From Chthonomonadales bacterium (lineage in GTDB: Bacteria > Armatimonadota > Chthonomonadetes > Chthonomonadales > CAJBBX01), in NCBI GenBank assembly GCA_020849275.1, contig JADLGO010000034.1, forward strand, positions 62,001 to 126,000: a stretch of DNA of 64,000 nucleotides. The letters are read 5' to 3'. A program made the position numbers and the translations under genes. The notes beneath the pieces are model-generated. The model ran no database searches and had not been told where the DNA came from. It saw nothing but the letters and a program-made list of their open reading frames with translations. The stretch's first letter is position 1; every line of letters starts with the position of its first letter. Shown here one piece after another: positions 8,750 to 17,688 of this stretch.

Positions 8750-10029
8750 GCCTGCTCTCGCTGTGCGAGCAACGCCTCGAGGAGGGCACGGCATCCTCGC
8801 AGGACATCCTCCCGCGCGACCTCGCCGCCGGGCAGAGGGTCGTTCGCGACCGCCTGGAATGGCCCAGACCACCACACGCTCTCGTGGCAGCGCCGGGCGG
8901 CCTCGAGCGCCTCCGCCGCCAGCGCGTGCGCCGCGCCGCTCTCCAACGCCAACAGCAGGCGCGCGAGTTGGGCCGGCGCGTCGGCTCCCTGCGCGAGCGC
9001 TGCCAGCTCCACTGGAGGGCGCGTCGACAGCGCGATGTCGTCGATCCGGGCCCGTACCCCCGCGTGCTCGGTCACCTCGGTGTCGGAGGCCATCTCCCGG
9101 CAGAGCGAGCGGAGGCCGCGCACCTCGCAGCGCCCGATCAGAGTGACCCGGCAGCACAGGTGAACTGGCGTGTGCCCCTCGCCGCGTACCGCGTCGATGT
9201 GGTCACGCACGCCCACGAGCACGCGCGAGCGCACGTCCACGGCATCGAGAGCGCCGTCGAGGTCGACGGCGATCGAGTCGTAGCGTACCGTGGCGATCGG
9301 GAGCATCTCGGCGGAGAGAGGAGCGCCGCGCTTCAGGCGCAGCACCCACACGCCGTGTGGGCCGGCTTCGCCGGGATCGAGCGGCTGTGGCGAGCCCGGG
9401 TTGAGCAGGAGGGCGCCGCTCCCCGTCTCGAGGCGCGAGCGATGGACGTGCCCGGTCACCCACGCGCTGGGGCCCGCGCCCCGCAGGGAGGCGCCCGTCA
9501 CCGGGCCGTAGACACTGCCTGGCACGTCCAGGTCGCAGTGCAGCAGCCCGACGACAGGCAGGTTCCCGGGCGACATCTCGGGCCGATAGGCGTCCAGCGG
9601 CGAGTAGCGCACGTGCTCGGCCGGGAACGACCAGCCGGCGAGGCGCAGTGCCGGGATGCCGCCAACCGCCAGGGTGCGTTCCTCCCAGGCGCCGCCGGTG
9701 CCGAGAAGATGGAACGCGCCGGCCGGGACGTGATCGGCCAGACGCGGGAGGACGTCGAAGTCGTGGTTACCCGTAACGGCGAACAGGGGGATGCCCGCCG
9801 AAGCGAGCCGCCGGGCGCCGCGCTCGAGCGGGCCGAAGGCCTCAAAGAAGCAGTTGGCGCGGTCGACCACGTCGCCGGCAAGAAGGACCCCCGCCACGCC
9901 ACGGCGCACCGCGTGCTCGACGGCGGTCTCCCAGACAGCCCCTGCGGAGTGCTCACCCGCATCGACGGGAGGCAGCCGCGCCGGGCGTCGGCCGAGATGG
10001 AGATCCGCGGCACACAGCAACTCCAGCAC
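8746..10029 (-). CDS. SbcD/YhaO-like metallophosphoesterase (DNA repair exonuclease subunit)
   Basis: The protein has 427 residues. The phosphoesterase motifs are in order: ADLHLG (Asp9, His11), LLAGDVVDRAN (residues 50-59), VTGNHDFD (85-92), GLLHCDLD and VTGHVHRS. All metal ligands of the calcineurin-like fold are present. The C-terminal 150 residues form the capping region seen in Mre11/SbcD proteins. It forms a translationally coupled pair with the downstream YhaN-like ATPase (TTGA overlap at 8746-8749), which is the usual nuclease-ATPase arrangement. The length fits YhaO (about 400 residues). Whether the pair is SbcCD-like or YhaON-like is decided mainly by the partner's internal membrane helices, which favour YhaON. 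Confidence 0.87.
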   Translation of the reverse strand: MLELLCAADLHLGRRPARLPPVDAGEHSAGAVWETAVEHAVRRGVAGVLLAGDVVDRANCFFEAFGPLERGARRLASAGIPLFAVTGNHDFDVLPRLADHVPAGAFHLLGTGGAWEERTLAVGGIPALRLAGWSFPAEHVRYSPLDAYRPEMSPGNLPVVGLLHCDLDVPGSVYGPVTGASLRGAGPSAWVTGHVHRSRLETGSGALLLNPGSPQPLDPGEAGPHGVWVLRLKRGAPLSAEMLPIATVRYDSIAVDLDGALDAVDVRSRVLVGVRDHIDAVRGEGHTPVHLCCRVTLIGRCEVRGLRSLCREMASDTEVTEHAGVRARIDDIALSTRPPVELAALAQGADAPAQLARLLLALESGAAHALAAEALEAARRCHESVWWSGPFQAVANDPLPGGEVAREDVLRGCRALLEALLAQREQA

Positions 10030-10215
10030 AGGACACCCCTTCGCGGTAGGTCACGTCTCCATTCGCCGCCACACCCGGGCCGGCCCTTCCGACGCCCAAT
10101 CTGGCAACTCCGCCGCGACGAGCGCGGCTGGGCTCGCCGCATCAGCATGCGGAGAGAAGGAGCGACGGCGTACTGCCCCCCAGACGAGATGCGCCGGCGG
10201 GCTGTCTCCGGCGCG

Positions 10216-11025
10216 CTAGGCCATCTCCTCGCATCCACGAAAGGGCATGTGCTCTCCCGCCCGGTAGCGGGGCGTCGGGTTGTAGTCGTTGACGGCTGGA
10301 AGGGCGCTCCCGCGCAGCAGGAAGGCGCTAGGCCACCGCCCCTCGGGCGTCAGCCCGCTGTCGGCCACGATGCGTGTGCTCGTCGGGATGTAGCGGATCG
10401 TCAGGCCGCAGCGGCGCAGCGGCGAACGGTTCGGATTGGAGCCGTGGATGATGTTCGGGTGGTGGACGGATACGCCACCGGCGCGCAGCACCAGGTCTAC
10501 CGCACGGGACTCGTCAACGAGCGCCGGGTCGATCTCGGAGCTCAGCACGTTGGGTACGTCGGTGCGCGGGCGCAGGCTGCTCAGCTCCATCCGATGTGTA
10601 CCCGGGATCACGCGCATGCAACCGTTCTCGGGCAGCGAGTCGTCAATGGCGAGCCAGAGCGTTACGACCTCCATCGGCTCGAGCGGCCAGTAGCTGCCGT
10701 CCTGATGCCAGAGGACTGCCTGGCCGTCATACGGCGGCTTGCAGATGTAGTGCGAGGCGAACAGCGCGATGTCCGGCCCCACAAACTCCTGGGCCACGTC
10801 GAGCAGTCGGTCGTCGCGCACGAGCCGCACCCAGAACGGATCGTCGGTCATCAGCGTGTGCCCCAGGTGCTCCGACCGCAGCCCGGGGTTCCTCTCCCGT
10901 AGCCACGCGACGTGGTCGCTCGCTTCGCGCACCAGGTCCGCGTCGATCGCGTCCGGGATAAGGGCATAGCCGTCTCGCTCAAACTGGTCGCGCGCAGCGC
11001 TTCGCGGCGATCGCGCCGTTGTCAT
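10216..11025 (-). CDS. phytanoyl-CoA dioxygenase (PhyH) family protein, intact iron site
   Basis: The protein has 269 residues, a single PhyH double-stranded beta-helix domain. The Fe(II)/2-oxoglutarate site is visible: VLWHQDG gives His107 and Asp109, and HHPNIIHGSNPNRS gives the distal His194; Arg residues in the RCGLTIRYIP strand would bind 2-oxoglutarate. The start at 11025 is preceded by GGGGAGGAGTGACGAAG, better than the frame's first start at 11079. Bacterial members hydroxylate varied small molecules; the substrate cannot be read here. It lies upstream of, and on the same strand as, the SbcD-like gene, with a 186-bp gap, and 81 bp downstream of the UroD-like gene. Confidence 0.86.
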   Translation of the reverse strand: MTTARSPRSAARDQFERDGYALIPDAIDADLVREASDHVAWLRERNPGLRSEHLGHTLMTDDPFWVRLVRDDRLLDVAQEFVGPDIALFASHYICKPPYDGQAVLWHQDGSYWPLEPMEVVTLWLAIDDSLPENGCMRVIPGTHRMELSSLRPRTDVPNVLSSEIDPALVDESRAVDLVLRAGGVSVHHPNIIHGSNPNRSPLRRCGLTIRYIPTSTRIVADSGLTPEGRWPSAFLLRGSALPAVNDYNPTPRYRAGEHMPFRGCEEMA

Positions 11026-11106
11026 CTTCGTCACTCCTCCCCAACGAGCTCGGTTCTCGATGCTGTCTGCCTCGACCACCCGCGCGCCGGCCCCGCCGGC
11101 CCCGCC

Positions 11107-12381
11107 TCAACGGAGCGGGTAGCCGCGATGCTCGGCAACCGCTGTGTAGAGCGCCGCGAGGTTGGCGGGCGGCGTGCGTGCCTGCACGTTGTGTACGGGG
11201 TTGAAAACGAAGCCGCCACCCTGCCCGAAAACTCGGATTCGCTCCCGCACCTCCTCGCGCACCTGCTCGGGCGTCCCGAATGGCAGCGTCTGCTGGGTGT
11301 CGACTCCGCCGCCCCAGAACGCGATCCGATCGCCGTAGCGCTCCTTGAGCCCGCGCGCCCCCATGCCGCACGCCGAGCATTGCACGGGGTTGAGTGCGTC
11401 GAATCCGGCCGCAATGAAGTCGGGGATCAGCGCCTCTACCGCGCCACAGGAGTGAATGAACGTCTTCCACGCGGTGTTGGCGTGGATCCAGCCGTTCACC
11501 TCCCGGTGGAAGGGCATGTAGAGGTCACGATAGGCGCGCGGCGCGATGAACGGCCCGTTCTGCGTGCCGAAGTCGGTGCCCGTGACGAATACGGCGCTCA
11601 CGCGGTCGCCGACGACGCCGCTGATACGCTCCAGGTTGGCGATCCCCGTCGCGCACTGGCGCTCGAAGACGGCGTAGACGTAGTCGCGGCGCGTCTTCGT
11701 GCTGACGTACCACTCCTGCACATCGCGAATCCCTCGCGGGTTCTTCAGCCAGGGCGCGGGCACGAGCGCGATGTCGCCGAAGGCGGTCCCGCCGAAGCTC
11801 GCCAGGATCGCGCGGTCGGACTCCATGCTCAGGCGGTCCGCCTCGCGCCCCAGGTAGCTCAACTCCTCCTCGGTGATTGGCGGAAACTCCTCGAGGTTGT
11901 CCTCCACGTTGAGCGCGTCGTCGTCGATCGGAGGCTGGCGCACGATCGTGTCGAAGTACCAACCGCCCTGGGGCATCCGGCCGCTTGGGCGCGCCGAGCG
12001 GTCGCCCTCAGGATACATCAGGATGTCGCCGCCGGGCTCGGGCACGGTGTTGAAGGCCTCGGGCACCATGGCCGGCGTGCCGTCGAAAGTCGTCCACGGC
12101 TTCCAGCCCTCGTTGCGGAAACCAAAGAGGTTGCGCGGCCCACCCAGGCCGACCACATCGACGCCGAGGGCCGCGCACAGGTCCGGCGCGATCTCGCCGA
12201 GCATCTGGTAGGGCTCCACGACGCGCACGGGCGTGCCGGGCGCGTCCAGTCCGAGCCACTGCCGAAGCTGGTATACCGAGCTCACGTGCATGCCCGTGAC
12301 GGCGCTCCCCCCGAGGTCGAGGGGCACGAGATCGGGCTCGCAGTGAGACAGCGCGGTGTCCACGCGCTCACGGGAGGTCAT
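11107..12381 (-). CDS. uroporphyrinogen decarboxylase (UroD) family protein, non-HemE type
   Basis: The protein has 424 residues, longer than HemE (about 350). It begins MTSRERVDTALSHCEPDLVP, the standard opening of UroD-like methyltransferase-type proteins. It lacks the N-terminal Arg-rich HemE signature. Further family marks are FVTGTDFGTQNGPFIAPRAY, YMPFHREVNGWIHANTAWK, FIHSCGAVEALIPDFIAAGFDALNPVQ (the HSCG motif, with Cys as a possible zinc ligand) and FNPVHNVQARTPPANLAAL. Many such proteins in this group of bacteria act on methylated or corrinoid substrates, or are of unknown function. AAGGAG precedes the ATG at a good distance. It neighbours a PhyH dioxygenase gene on the same strand; a shared catabolic role is possible but not shown. 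Confidence 0.85.
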   Translation of the reverse strand: MTSRERVDTALSHCEPDLVPLDLGGSAVTGMHVSSVYQLRQWLGLDAPGTPVRVVEPYQMLGEIAPDLCAALGVDVVGLGGPRNLFGFRNEGWKPWTTFDGTPAMVPEAFNTVPEPGGDILMYPEGDRSARPSGRMPQGGWYFDTIVRQPPIDDDALNVEDNLEEFPPITEEELSYLGREADRLSMESDRAILASFGGTAFGDIALVPAPWLKNPRGIRDVQEWYVSTKTRRDYVYAVFERQCATGIANLERISGVVGDRVSAVFVTGTDFGTQNGPFIAPRAYRDLYMPFHREVNGWIHANTAWKTFIHSCGAVEALIPDFIAAGFDALNPVQCSACGMGARGLKERYGDRIAFWGGGVDTQQTLPFGTPEQVREEVRERIRVFGQGGGFVFNPVHNVQARTPPANLAALYTAVAEHRGYPLR

Positions 12382-12526
12382 AGTCGGCCGCTCCTTCGAG
12401 GGCGTCCGCGCAAGGGGCGCCTCGGAGACGGTTCGCGAAACGCCGGGCGGGCTCCTTCAAGAAGGCCTCCATGCCGCCCTGCTCGCGCGGCACCCGCCGC
12501 GTGCCGCGCGAGCAGGACGTCGAAGG

Positions 12527-15500
12527 TCAGGGGAGACTCGCGGGAGGTGTCAGTACGGGTCGCTCGTCGAACGCGGGCATCACGGGCGGGTGCTCCTCGA
12601 GAAGACGAACGACCTCGGCGATCCCGCGGTCGAGCTGTGGATCGCGGCCGGCCGCGTAGTCCTGCGGCGCCACGTCCACCTCGATGTCCGGGTCGGTGCC
12701 GTGGTTCTCCACGCCCCACCCCACATCCGTGAACCAGAACGAGAACTCGGGTTGCGTCGTCAGCGACCCGTCGGCCAGCGCGTGACGGGGCGAGATGCCG
12801 ATCACGCCGCCCCATGTGCGGGTGCCGATCAGCGGCCCGAGCTTCATCAGCTTGAACACATGGCTGAAGATGTCGCCGTCCGATCCGGCCCACTGGTTGG
12901 TCAGGGCCACCATGGGCCCGGCGACCGAGTAGCTCGGGTAGGGGTCCGGCTTGCCCCAGCGCGGCACGTCGTAGCCGACGCGCTTGCGCGCCAGCTTCTC
13001 GATGAGAAGCTGCGAGACGTGCCCACCGCGGTTGTAGCGGACGTCCACCACGAGGCCCTCGCGCGCGACCTCGGTCAGGTAGAGCCGATGGAACTCCGCG
13101 AAGCCGCGCGCCCCCATATCGGGGATGTGGACATAGCCGATACGGCCCCCGGTAGCCTCGACGACCTTCCGACGATTGGCCTCAACCCACTCGCGGTAAC
13201 GCGCCAGTGCCTCGGAGCGCCGCGCCCGAACGGTGACGACGCGCGGAGCCGCGTCACCCCGCCGCACCGTGAGGGCCACCTCCGCGTCGGCCTGATTGAC
13301 GAGGAGCTCCTGCGGGAGCGTGGCGCCCGTCACGCTTCGCCCGTTCACCGCCAGCAGGTGGTCGCCGGGCAGAACGTCAACACCAGGCGCGTTGAGCGGC
13401 GAGTCGGCCTCCGGATCGCCTGCGGTGCCGCGCACCACTCGCGCGAAGACGTAGCAGTCGGCCCCCCGGTCGTAGGCATAGTCGGCGCCGAGGACGCCCA
13501 GCGAGTATGCCGGCTCGGGTCGGTAGTCGCCGCCCATCTCATAGGCGTGCGATGTGCCGAGCTCGCCCTGCATCTCCCACATCAGGTCCGAGAACTCGCC
13601 GCGCGTGCCGACGCGGTCGATCAGCGGCGCGTAGCGCTCCCACACGCCCGCCCAATCGACGGCCGACATGTTCGCGGTCCAGAAGTTCTCGCGCTGCAGG
13701 CGCCAGGCCTCGCGGGCCATCTGACGCCACTCCACGCCCGGCTCAACCGATACCTTGATGCGCCCGAGGTCGATCCAGCCACTGCGCCGTCCCGGCGGCT
13801 CCGAGGCGGCTTTCTCGTCGGGCCTGGACCCCGCGCGCACCACACGCAGCCGATTGGCCGACCGGTAGAGCATCGTCTTGCCGTCGCGCCCAATGTCGAA
13901 GTCGTTCAGGCCGCTGATCAGCGGCTCATGGCGCTGCGTCTCGAAGTCGAAGGCCTCGAGCACGCCCTTCGCCTCCGGTGGGGAGGGCCCGAACCCGCGC
14001 CCCAGCGCGCCCTCCACCGGAAAGCTCGTGAAGAGCGCCTTGCCCTTCACGCCGGCGATCTGCCCGTAGATGCCCTCGGGCACCGGGAATCCGGCGATGC
14101 GTCCCGCGATGCCCTCCAGGTCGATCCGCACCTCGGGCGGGCCGGCCGGCGGCGCCGGCTCCCCCCCGGCCTTCTCACCCTGCCCCTCGCCGTCGGCAGC
14201 GGGCTTGCCATCGCCATCCGGCCTCGCGGGCTTGCCGCCCTCCTTCAGCGCGTGCGGCACCGGCGCGAACGGTGAGAGCGTGTCACGCTGAAGCGTGAGC
14301 AGGTAGGGGCGCGTGCCGCGCGGGAACGACAACTCGAAGTGGAGCGCGTCGTTGACGGGATTCAGGTCGCGCTCGCCAAGGAAGTAGAGGAACCTGCCCT
14401 CCGGGTCGAACGCGGGGCTGTGGTCGGCCAGAACCGGCGACGTGGCATCGTGGCGCGCATCGGCGCGCCGGTCCCACAGCCGGATGCCCATCTGGTAGTT
14501 GCTTGTCGCCAACCCGTAGGCCACCCAGTTGCCGTCGGGCGACCAGTCGAAGCCGCCGACCCCGCGATAGTCGCTGCGGTCCACCACTCGGACCGCAACT
14601 TCGGCAAGGTCGACGTGCAGAAGCTCGTTGCGGTGGTTGGAGAGGAGCACGCAGTCGGCGGTTGGCGACACCTGGAGCGCGACTGCGCGCCCAATGTCGA
14701 GCGATGCCAGCCGCACCGGTGGCGCGGCGGTCACCGTCGAGTGCACCTCCAGCGCCTCCTCGCCCCCTGCGTCCGCGATGGTGACGAACCGCTGGCCGTC
14801 GTTCAGCCACGAGGTGAGGCGGTAGCGAACGGCGCGCTCCGCGCGCACATCGCCCGGCCCACGTGTGGACGGGTCGGCGCCCTCGCCGCCCACCGGCATC
14901 ACGGCGCCCTCCCAGTTGCCCATCGCGTAGCTCTTGCCGCGCGTGGTGACCACGAGCGAGTGCCCCTCCGGGTGCAGAGAAACGCACTGCAGGTGGCGCG
15001 CGGAGTCCGCGAAGCGCCTCTGCCGCTGGACGCGCGGACTGGGATAGTCGACGGCCACCCGCGTCTCCTCGCCGGTTGCCGGGTCGAGCACAAAGAGGTC
15101 CCCGCCCGCGTGATAGGCGATGCGGCGACCGTCGCTGTTCGGGAAGCGCACGTAGTAGTCCGTGCGATCGGTGTGGCGCCGCACGTCGGCGCCGTCAGGG
15201 AGGCAGGAGTAGATGTTGCCGTAACCCTCGTGGTCGGAGAGGAAGAAGAGACGCTCGCCAATCCACATCGGGCGCGCCAGGTTGCCCGGCAGGCGGACCA
15301 GTCGGTGGAACTGGCCATCGCCCCGGGGATCTACCCAGATGTCGCCGGCGGTGCCTCCACGGTAGCGCTTCCACCGTGCCGGGTCGTTGTTGTTGCGGCC
15401 GATCGCCGAGCGCCCTCCCGGCCCGAACGTGATGCTGACGGCGTGGCCCACGGGCCAGGGCTCGGGAAGCCCGCCCTCCGGGCGCAGCGCGAACACGACC

Positions 15501-15844
15501 GGCACACGCTCGATGGGCTGCCCGGCATCGCTCGCGAAGAGAATGCGGTCCCCCTCGGGCGTCCAGCCGACGACCGAAGTCGCGGCTCCCAGGTAGGTCA
15601 GGCGCCGGGCGGGGCCGCCCTCCGAGTCCATCACGTAGACCTCGGCGTGTCCCTCCTCGCGGCCGGTGAAGGCGAGCGCCGCGCCATCCGGCGAAAAGAA
15701 GGGCGCGGATACCGCGCCCAGACTGGCCGTGAGTCGGCGGGCGAAGCCGCCCTCCGCCGAGACCTCCCAGAGATCGTCCTCCGACACGAACACGACCCGA
15801 TCGGCGTGCAGCGTGGGAAAGCGGTAGTAGCCGGGGGCGGCCAT
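12527..15844 (-). CDS. tricorn protease homologue (S41 family)
   Basis: The protein has 1105 residues, close to archaeal tricorn (about 1070). The N-terminal two thirds consist of beta-propeller repeats (for example SPDGAALAFTGREEGHAEVY and WSPDGNWVAYGL). A PDZ domain follows at about residues 780-860 (LNAPGVDVLPGDHLLAVNG), then an S41 catalytic domain. His at about 765 (TSHAYEMGGDY), Ser at about 985 (NQWAGSDGD) and the GVENHGTDPDIEVD loop match tricorn's catalytic positions. A low-complexity Gly/Pro/Lys linker occurs near residues 530-560. No signal peptide is visible, so it is a cytosolic peptidase that probably degrades oligopeptides left by upstream proteases. AAGGAG lies 7 nt before the ATG at 15844; the open frame starts at 15877 without such a site. 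Confidence 0.92.
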   Translation of the reverse strand: MAAPGYYRFPTLHADRVVFVSEDDLWEVSAEGGFARRLTASLGAVSAPFFSPDGAALAFTGREEGHAEVYVMDSEGGPARRLTYLGAATSVVGWTPEGDRILFASDAGQPIERVPVVFALRPEGGLPEPWPVGHAVSITFGPGGRSAIGRNNNDPARWKRYRGGTAGDIWVDPRGDGQFHRLVRLPGNLARPMWIGERLFFLSDHEGYGNIYSCLPDGADVRRHTDRTDYYVRFPNSDGRRIAYHAGGDLFVLDPATGEETRVAVDYPSPRVQRQRRFADSARHLQCVSLHPEGHSLVVTTRGKSYAMGNWEGAVMPVGGEGADPSTRGPGDVRAERAVRYRLTSWLNDGQRFVTIADAGGEEALEVHSTVTAAPPVRLASLDIGRAVALQVSPTADCVLLSNHRNELLHVDLAEVAVRVVDRSDYRGVGGFDWSPDGNWVAYGLATSNYQMGIRLWDRRADARHDATSPVLADHSPAFDPEGRFLYFLGERDLNPVNDALHFELSFPRGTRPYLLTLQRDTLSPFAPVPHALKEGGKPARPDGDGKPAADGEGQGEKAGGEPAPPAGPPEVRIDLEGIAGRIAGFPVPEGIYGQIAGVKGKALFTSFPVEGALGRGFGPSPPEAKGVLEAFDFETQRHEPLISGLNDFDIGRDGKTMLYRSANRLRVVRAGSRPDEKAASEPPGRRSGWIDLGRIKVSVEPGVEWRQMAREAWRLQRENFWTANMSAVDWAGVWERYAPLIDRVGTRGEFSDLMWEMQGELGTSHAYEMGGDYRPEPAYSLGVLGADYAYDRGADCYVFARVVRGTAGDPEADSPLNAPGVDVLPGDHLLAVNGRSVTGATLPQELLVNQADAEVALTVRRGDAAPRVVTVRARRSEALARYREWVEANRRKVVEATGGRIGYVHIPDMGARGFAEFHRLYLTEVAREGLVVDVRYNRGGHVSQLLIEKLARKRVGYDVPRWGKPDPYPSYSVAGPMVALTNQWAGSDGDIFSHVFKLMKLGPLIGTRTWGGVIGISPRHALADGSLTTQPEFSFWFTDVGWGVENHGTDPDIEVDVAPQDYAAGRDPQLDRGIAEVVRLLEEHPPVMPAFDERPVLTPPASLP

Positions 15845-15933
15845 GAGCGGCTCCTTGAGGAATGGTGCGCCGCGCATGTTCGGTGCGAGGCGAGGCGAAT
15901 CCTGCGCACCCAGCCGACCCGATTCCTGCGCGG

Positions 15934-17688
15934 CTAACCGAGGAGCCCGGCCAGTGCCTCCTCCTGCGCGCTCTTGAACTGCTCGTCGTACAGGCTCCGG
16001 TAGACGCCGGGTCGCGCGACCAGCTCGGCGTGCGGGCCGACGTCCACGGTGCGACCCTGATCCATCACGATGATCCGGTCAGCATCGAAGATGGTGGACA
16101 GCCGGTGAGCGATCACGAAGTTGGTACGCCCCCGCATCACGCGCTCGAGGGCGCGCTGCACGTTGGCCTCCGTCCCGGAGTCGAGCGCGGAGGTTGCGTC
16201 GTCCAGGATCAGGATGCGCGGATCCGTCAGCACGGCCCGCGCGATGGCCAGGCGCTGCTTCTGGCCGACGGAGAGCTTGATGCCGTCCTCGCCGATCTTC
16301 GTGTCGTAGCCGTCAGGCAGCGACATGATGAAGTCGTGAAGGTTGGCGTCGGTCGCCGCCCGCACGATCTGCTCCTCCGTCGCGTCATGGTAGCCGTAGG
16401 CGATGTTCTCGCGGATCGTCACCGAGAAGAGGAGCGACTCCTGGCTGACGTAACCGATCTGGCGGCGGATCGCCTCGAGACGAATGCCCCGAACGTCGAC
16501 GCCGTCGATCGTCACCACCCCGTCGGTCACGTCATAGAAGCGCGCGATGAGATTGACGAGCGTCGTTTTGCCCGCGCCCGACGGCCCGACGATCGCGATC
16601 ACCTCGCCGGGTTCCACGCGAAAGCTGATGTCGTGCAGCACCATCGTCTCGGGCGAGTAGCCGAAGCTGACGTCCTGAAACTCCACCGCGCCCAGCATGT
16701 CGCGCATGGGGACGGCGCCGGGCGCGTCGGTGATCTCCGGCCGGGTGTCCAACGTCTCAAAGACGCGGTCGATGGCCGCGCCGGCCCACTGCGCCTGGAT
16801 GTTGAAGTCTACCAGGCGTACCGAGGGGTCGTACAGATAGCCGATGTAGCCCGTGAACGCGATGAGCTCGCCCGGCTTCATCGAATACCCGAACACCAGG
16901 CGCGCTCCCACCCAGTAGACGAGGCCGGTGCCGGCCGCGCGAATGATCGTCGCCAGAACGCCGAGCGTGCGGTTCATCTTCGCCTGGCGCATGCCGAGGG
17001 TGAAGTTGTCCTGCACCGTTTGCATGAAGTGCTCGGTTTCGTAGTCCTCGCGCACGAAGGCCTTCACGACGGTGATACCGCTAATCTTCTCCTGGAGCGC
17101 CCCGATCAGCGCGTCCCACTTCTCGCGAAGCTGCACGCTGAGCGGGCGGATCTTGCGCAGAAAGAGCTTGTAGTTCACCACGTAGAGCGGCACGACGGCG
17201 ATCGCGATCCAGGCGAGCCGGGCGTCCATCAGGAAGATGACCGGCACGACCACCAGCAACGTGAGGATGTCGGTGATGAGCGTTACGAAGCCGCCGGTGA
17301 TCATGTACTGGATCACGTTGATGTCGTCGACCACGCGCGCCATGATCTTGCCGGTCTGACGCTTGTCGTAGTATGCGAGCGACAGGCGGTTAAGGTGCCG
17401 GTAGCACTGAAACCGCAGGTCGAACACGACGCGCTGGCCAAGCCAGCCGATCAGGTAGTTCAGCGAGAACGAGATGGCGCCGCGGGCGGCGTAGAGGCCG
17501 ACGATCGCCCAGAAGACGAGGGTGAGCGCGTGCGTGAGCTTCTGAGGCAGCACCACGTCGATCACGTATTGCGTGATCTTCGGCATCGGCAACGCCGAGA
17601 GCGTGACCATCAGCATCCCGCCGACCGCCATCGCGACGCGCATCCGGTAAGGCTTCAGGTAGGTGAGCAGGCGCAGGAAGTTCCTCAT
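15934..17688 (-). CDS. ABC exporter half-transporter (permease-ATPase), degenerate catalytic Glu
   Basis: The 584-residue half-transporter has six membrane helices in the first 320 residues and an ATPase domain after that. Walker A is GPSGAGKTTL and the H-loop is VIAHRLST. Two consensus changes stand out. The signature reads LSVGQ rather than LSGGQ, and Walker B is followed by Asp (LILDDATSALD) instead of the catalytic Glu. The gene overlaps the preceding exporter gene by 4 nt (ATGA at 17685-17688), so the two products very likely form a heterodimer. An Asp at this place is the hallmark of the degenerate site of heterodimeric exporters such as TM287/288 and BmrCD. The cargo (lipid, drug or peptide) is unknown. 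Confidence 0.9.
   Translation of the reverse strand: MRNFLRLLTYLKPYRMRVAMAVGGMLMVTLSALPMPKITQYVIDVVLPQKLTHALTLVFWAIVGLYAARGAISFSLNYLIGWLGQRVVFDLRFQCYRHLNRLSLAYYDKRQTGKIMARVVDDINVIQYMITGGFVTLITDILTLLVVVPVIFLMDARLAWIAIAVVPLYVVNYKLFLRKIRPLSVQLREKWDALIGALQEKISGITVVKAFVREDYETEHFMQTVQDNFTLGMRQAKMNRTLGVLATIIRAAGTGLVYWVGARLVFGYSMKPGELIAFTGYIGYLYDPSVRLVDFNIQAQWAGAAIDRVFETLDTRPEITDAPGAVPMRDMLGAVEFQDVSFGYSPETMVLHDISFRVEPGEVIAIVGPSGAGKTTLVNLIARFYDVTDGVVTIDGVDVRGIRLEAIRRQIGYVSQESLLFSVTIRENIAYGYHDATEEQIVRAATDANLHDFIMSLPDGYDTKIGEDGIKLSVGQKQRLAIARAVLTDPRILILDDATSALDSGTEANVQRALERVMRGRTNFVIAHRLSTIFDADRIIVMDQGRTVDVGPHAELVARPGVYRSLYDEQFKSAQEEALAGLLG

Noticed and set aside
8750-9157. Longer N-terminus for the YhaN-like ATPase
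   Set aside because: This part is the shadow of the SbcD-like gene; the ATPase starts with the strand before Walker A at the TTG of 8749.
12356-15937. Long plus-strand open frames (12356-14275 and 14339-15937)
   Set aside because: They lie opposite the tricorn protease gene, have no domain pattern, and are His/Arg/Gly-rich, as expected for antisense frames in GC-rich DNA.
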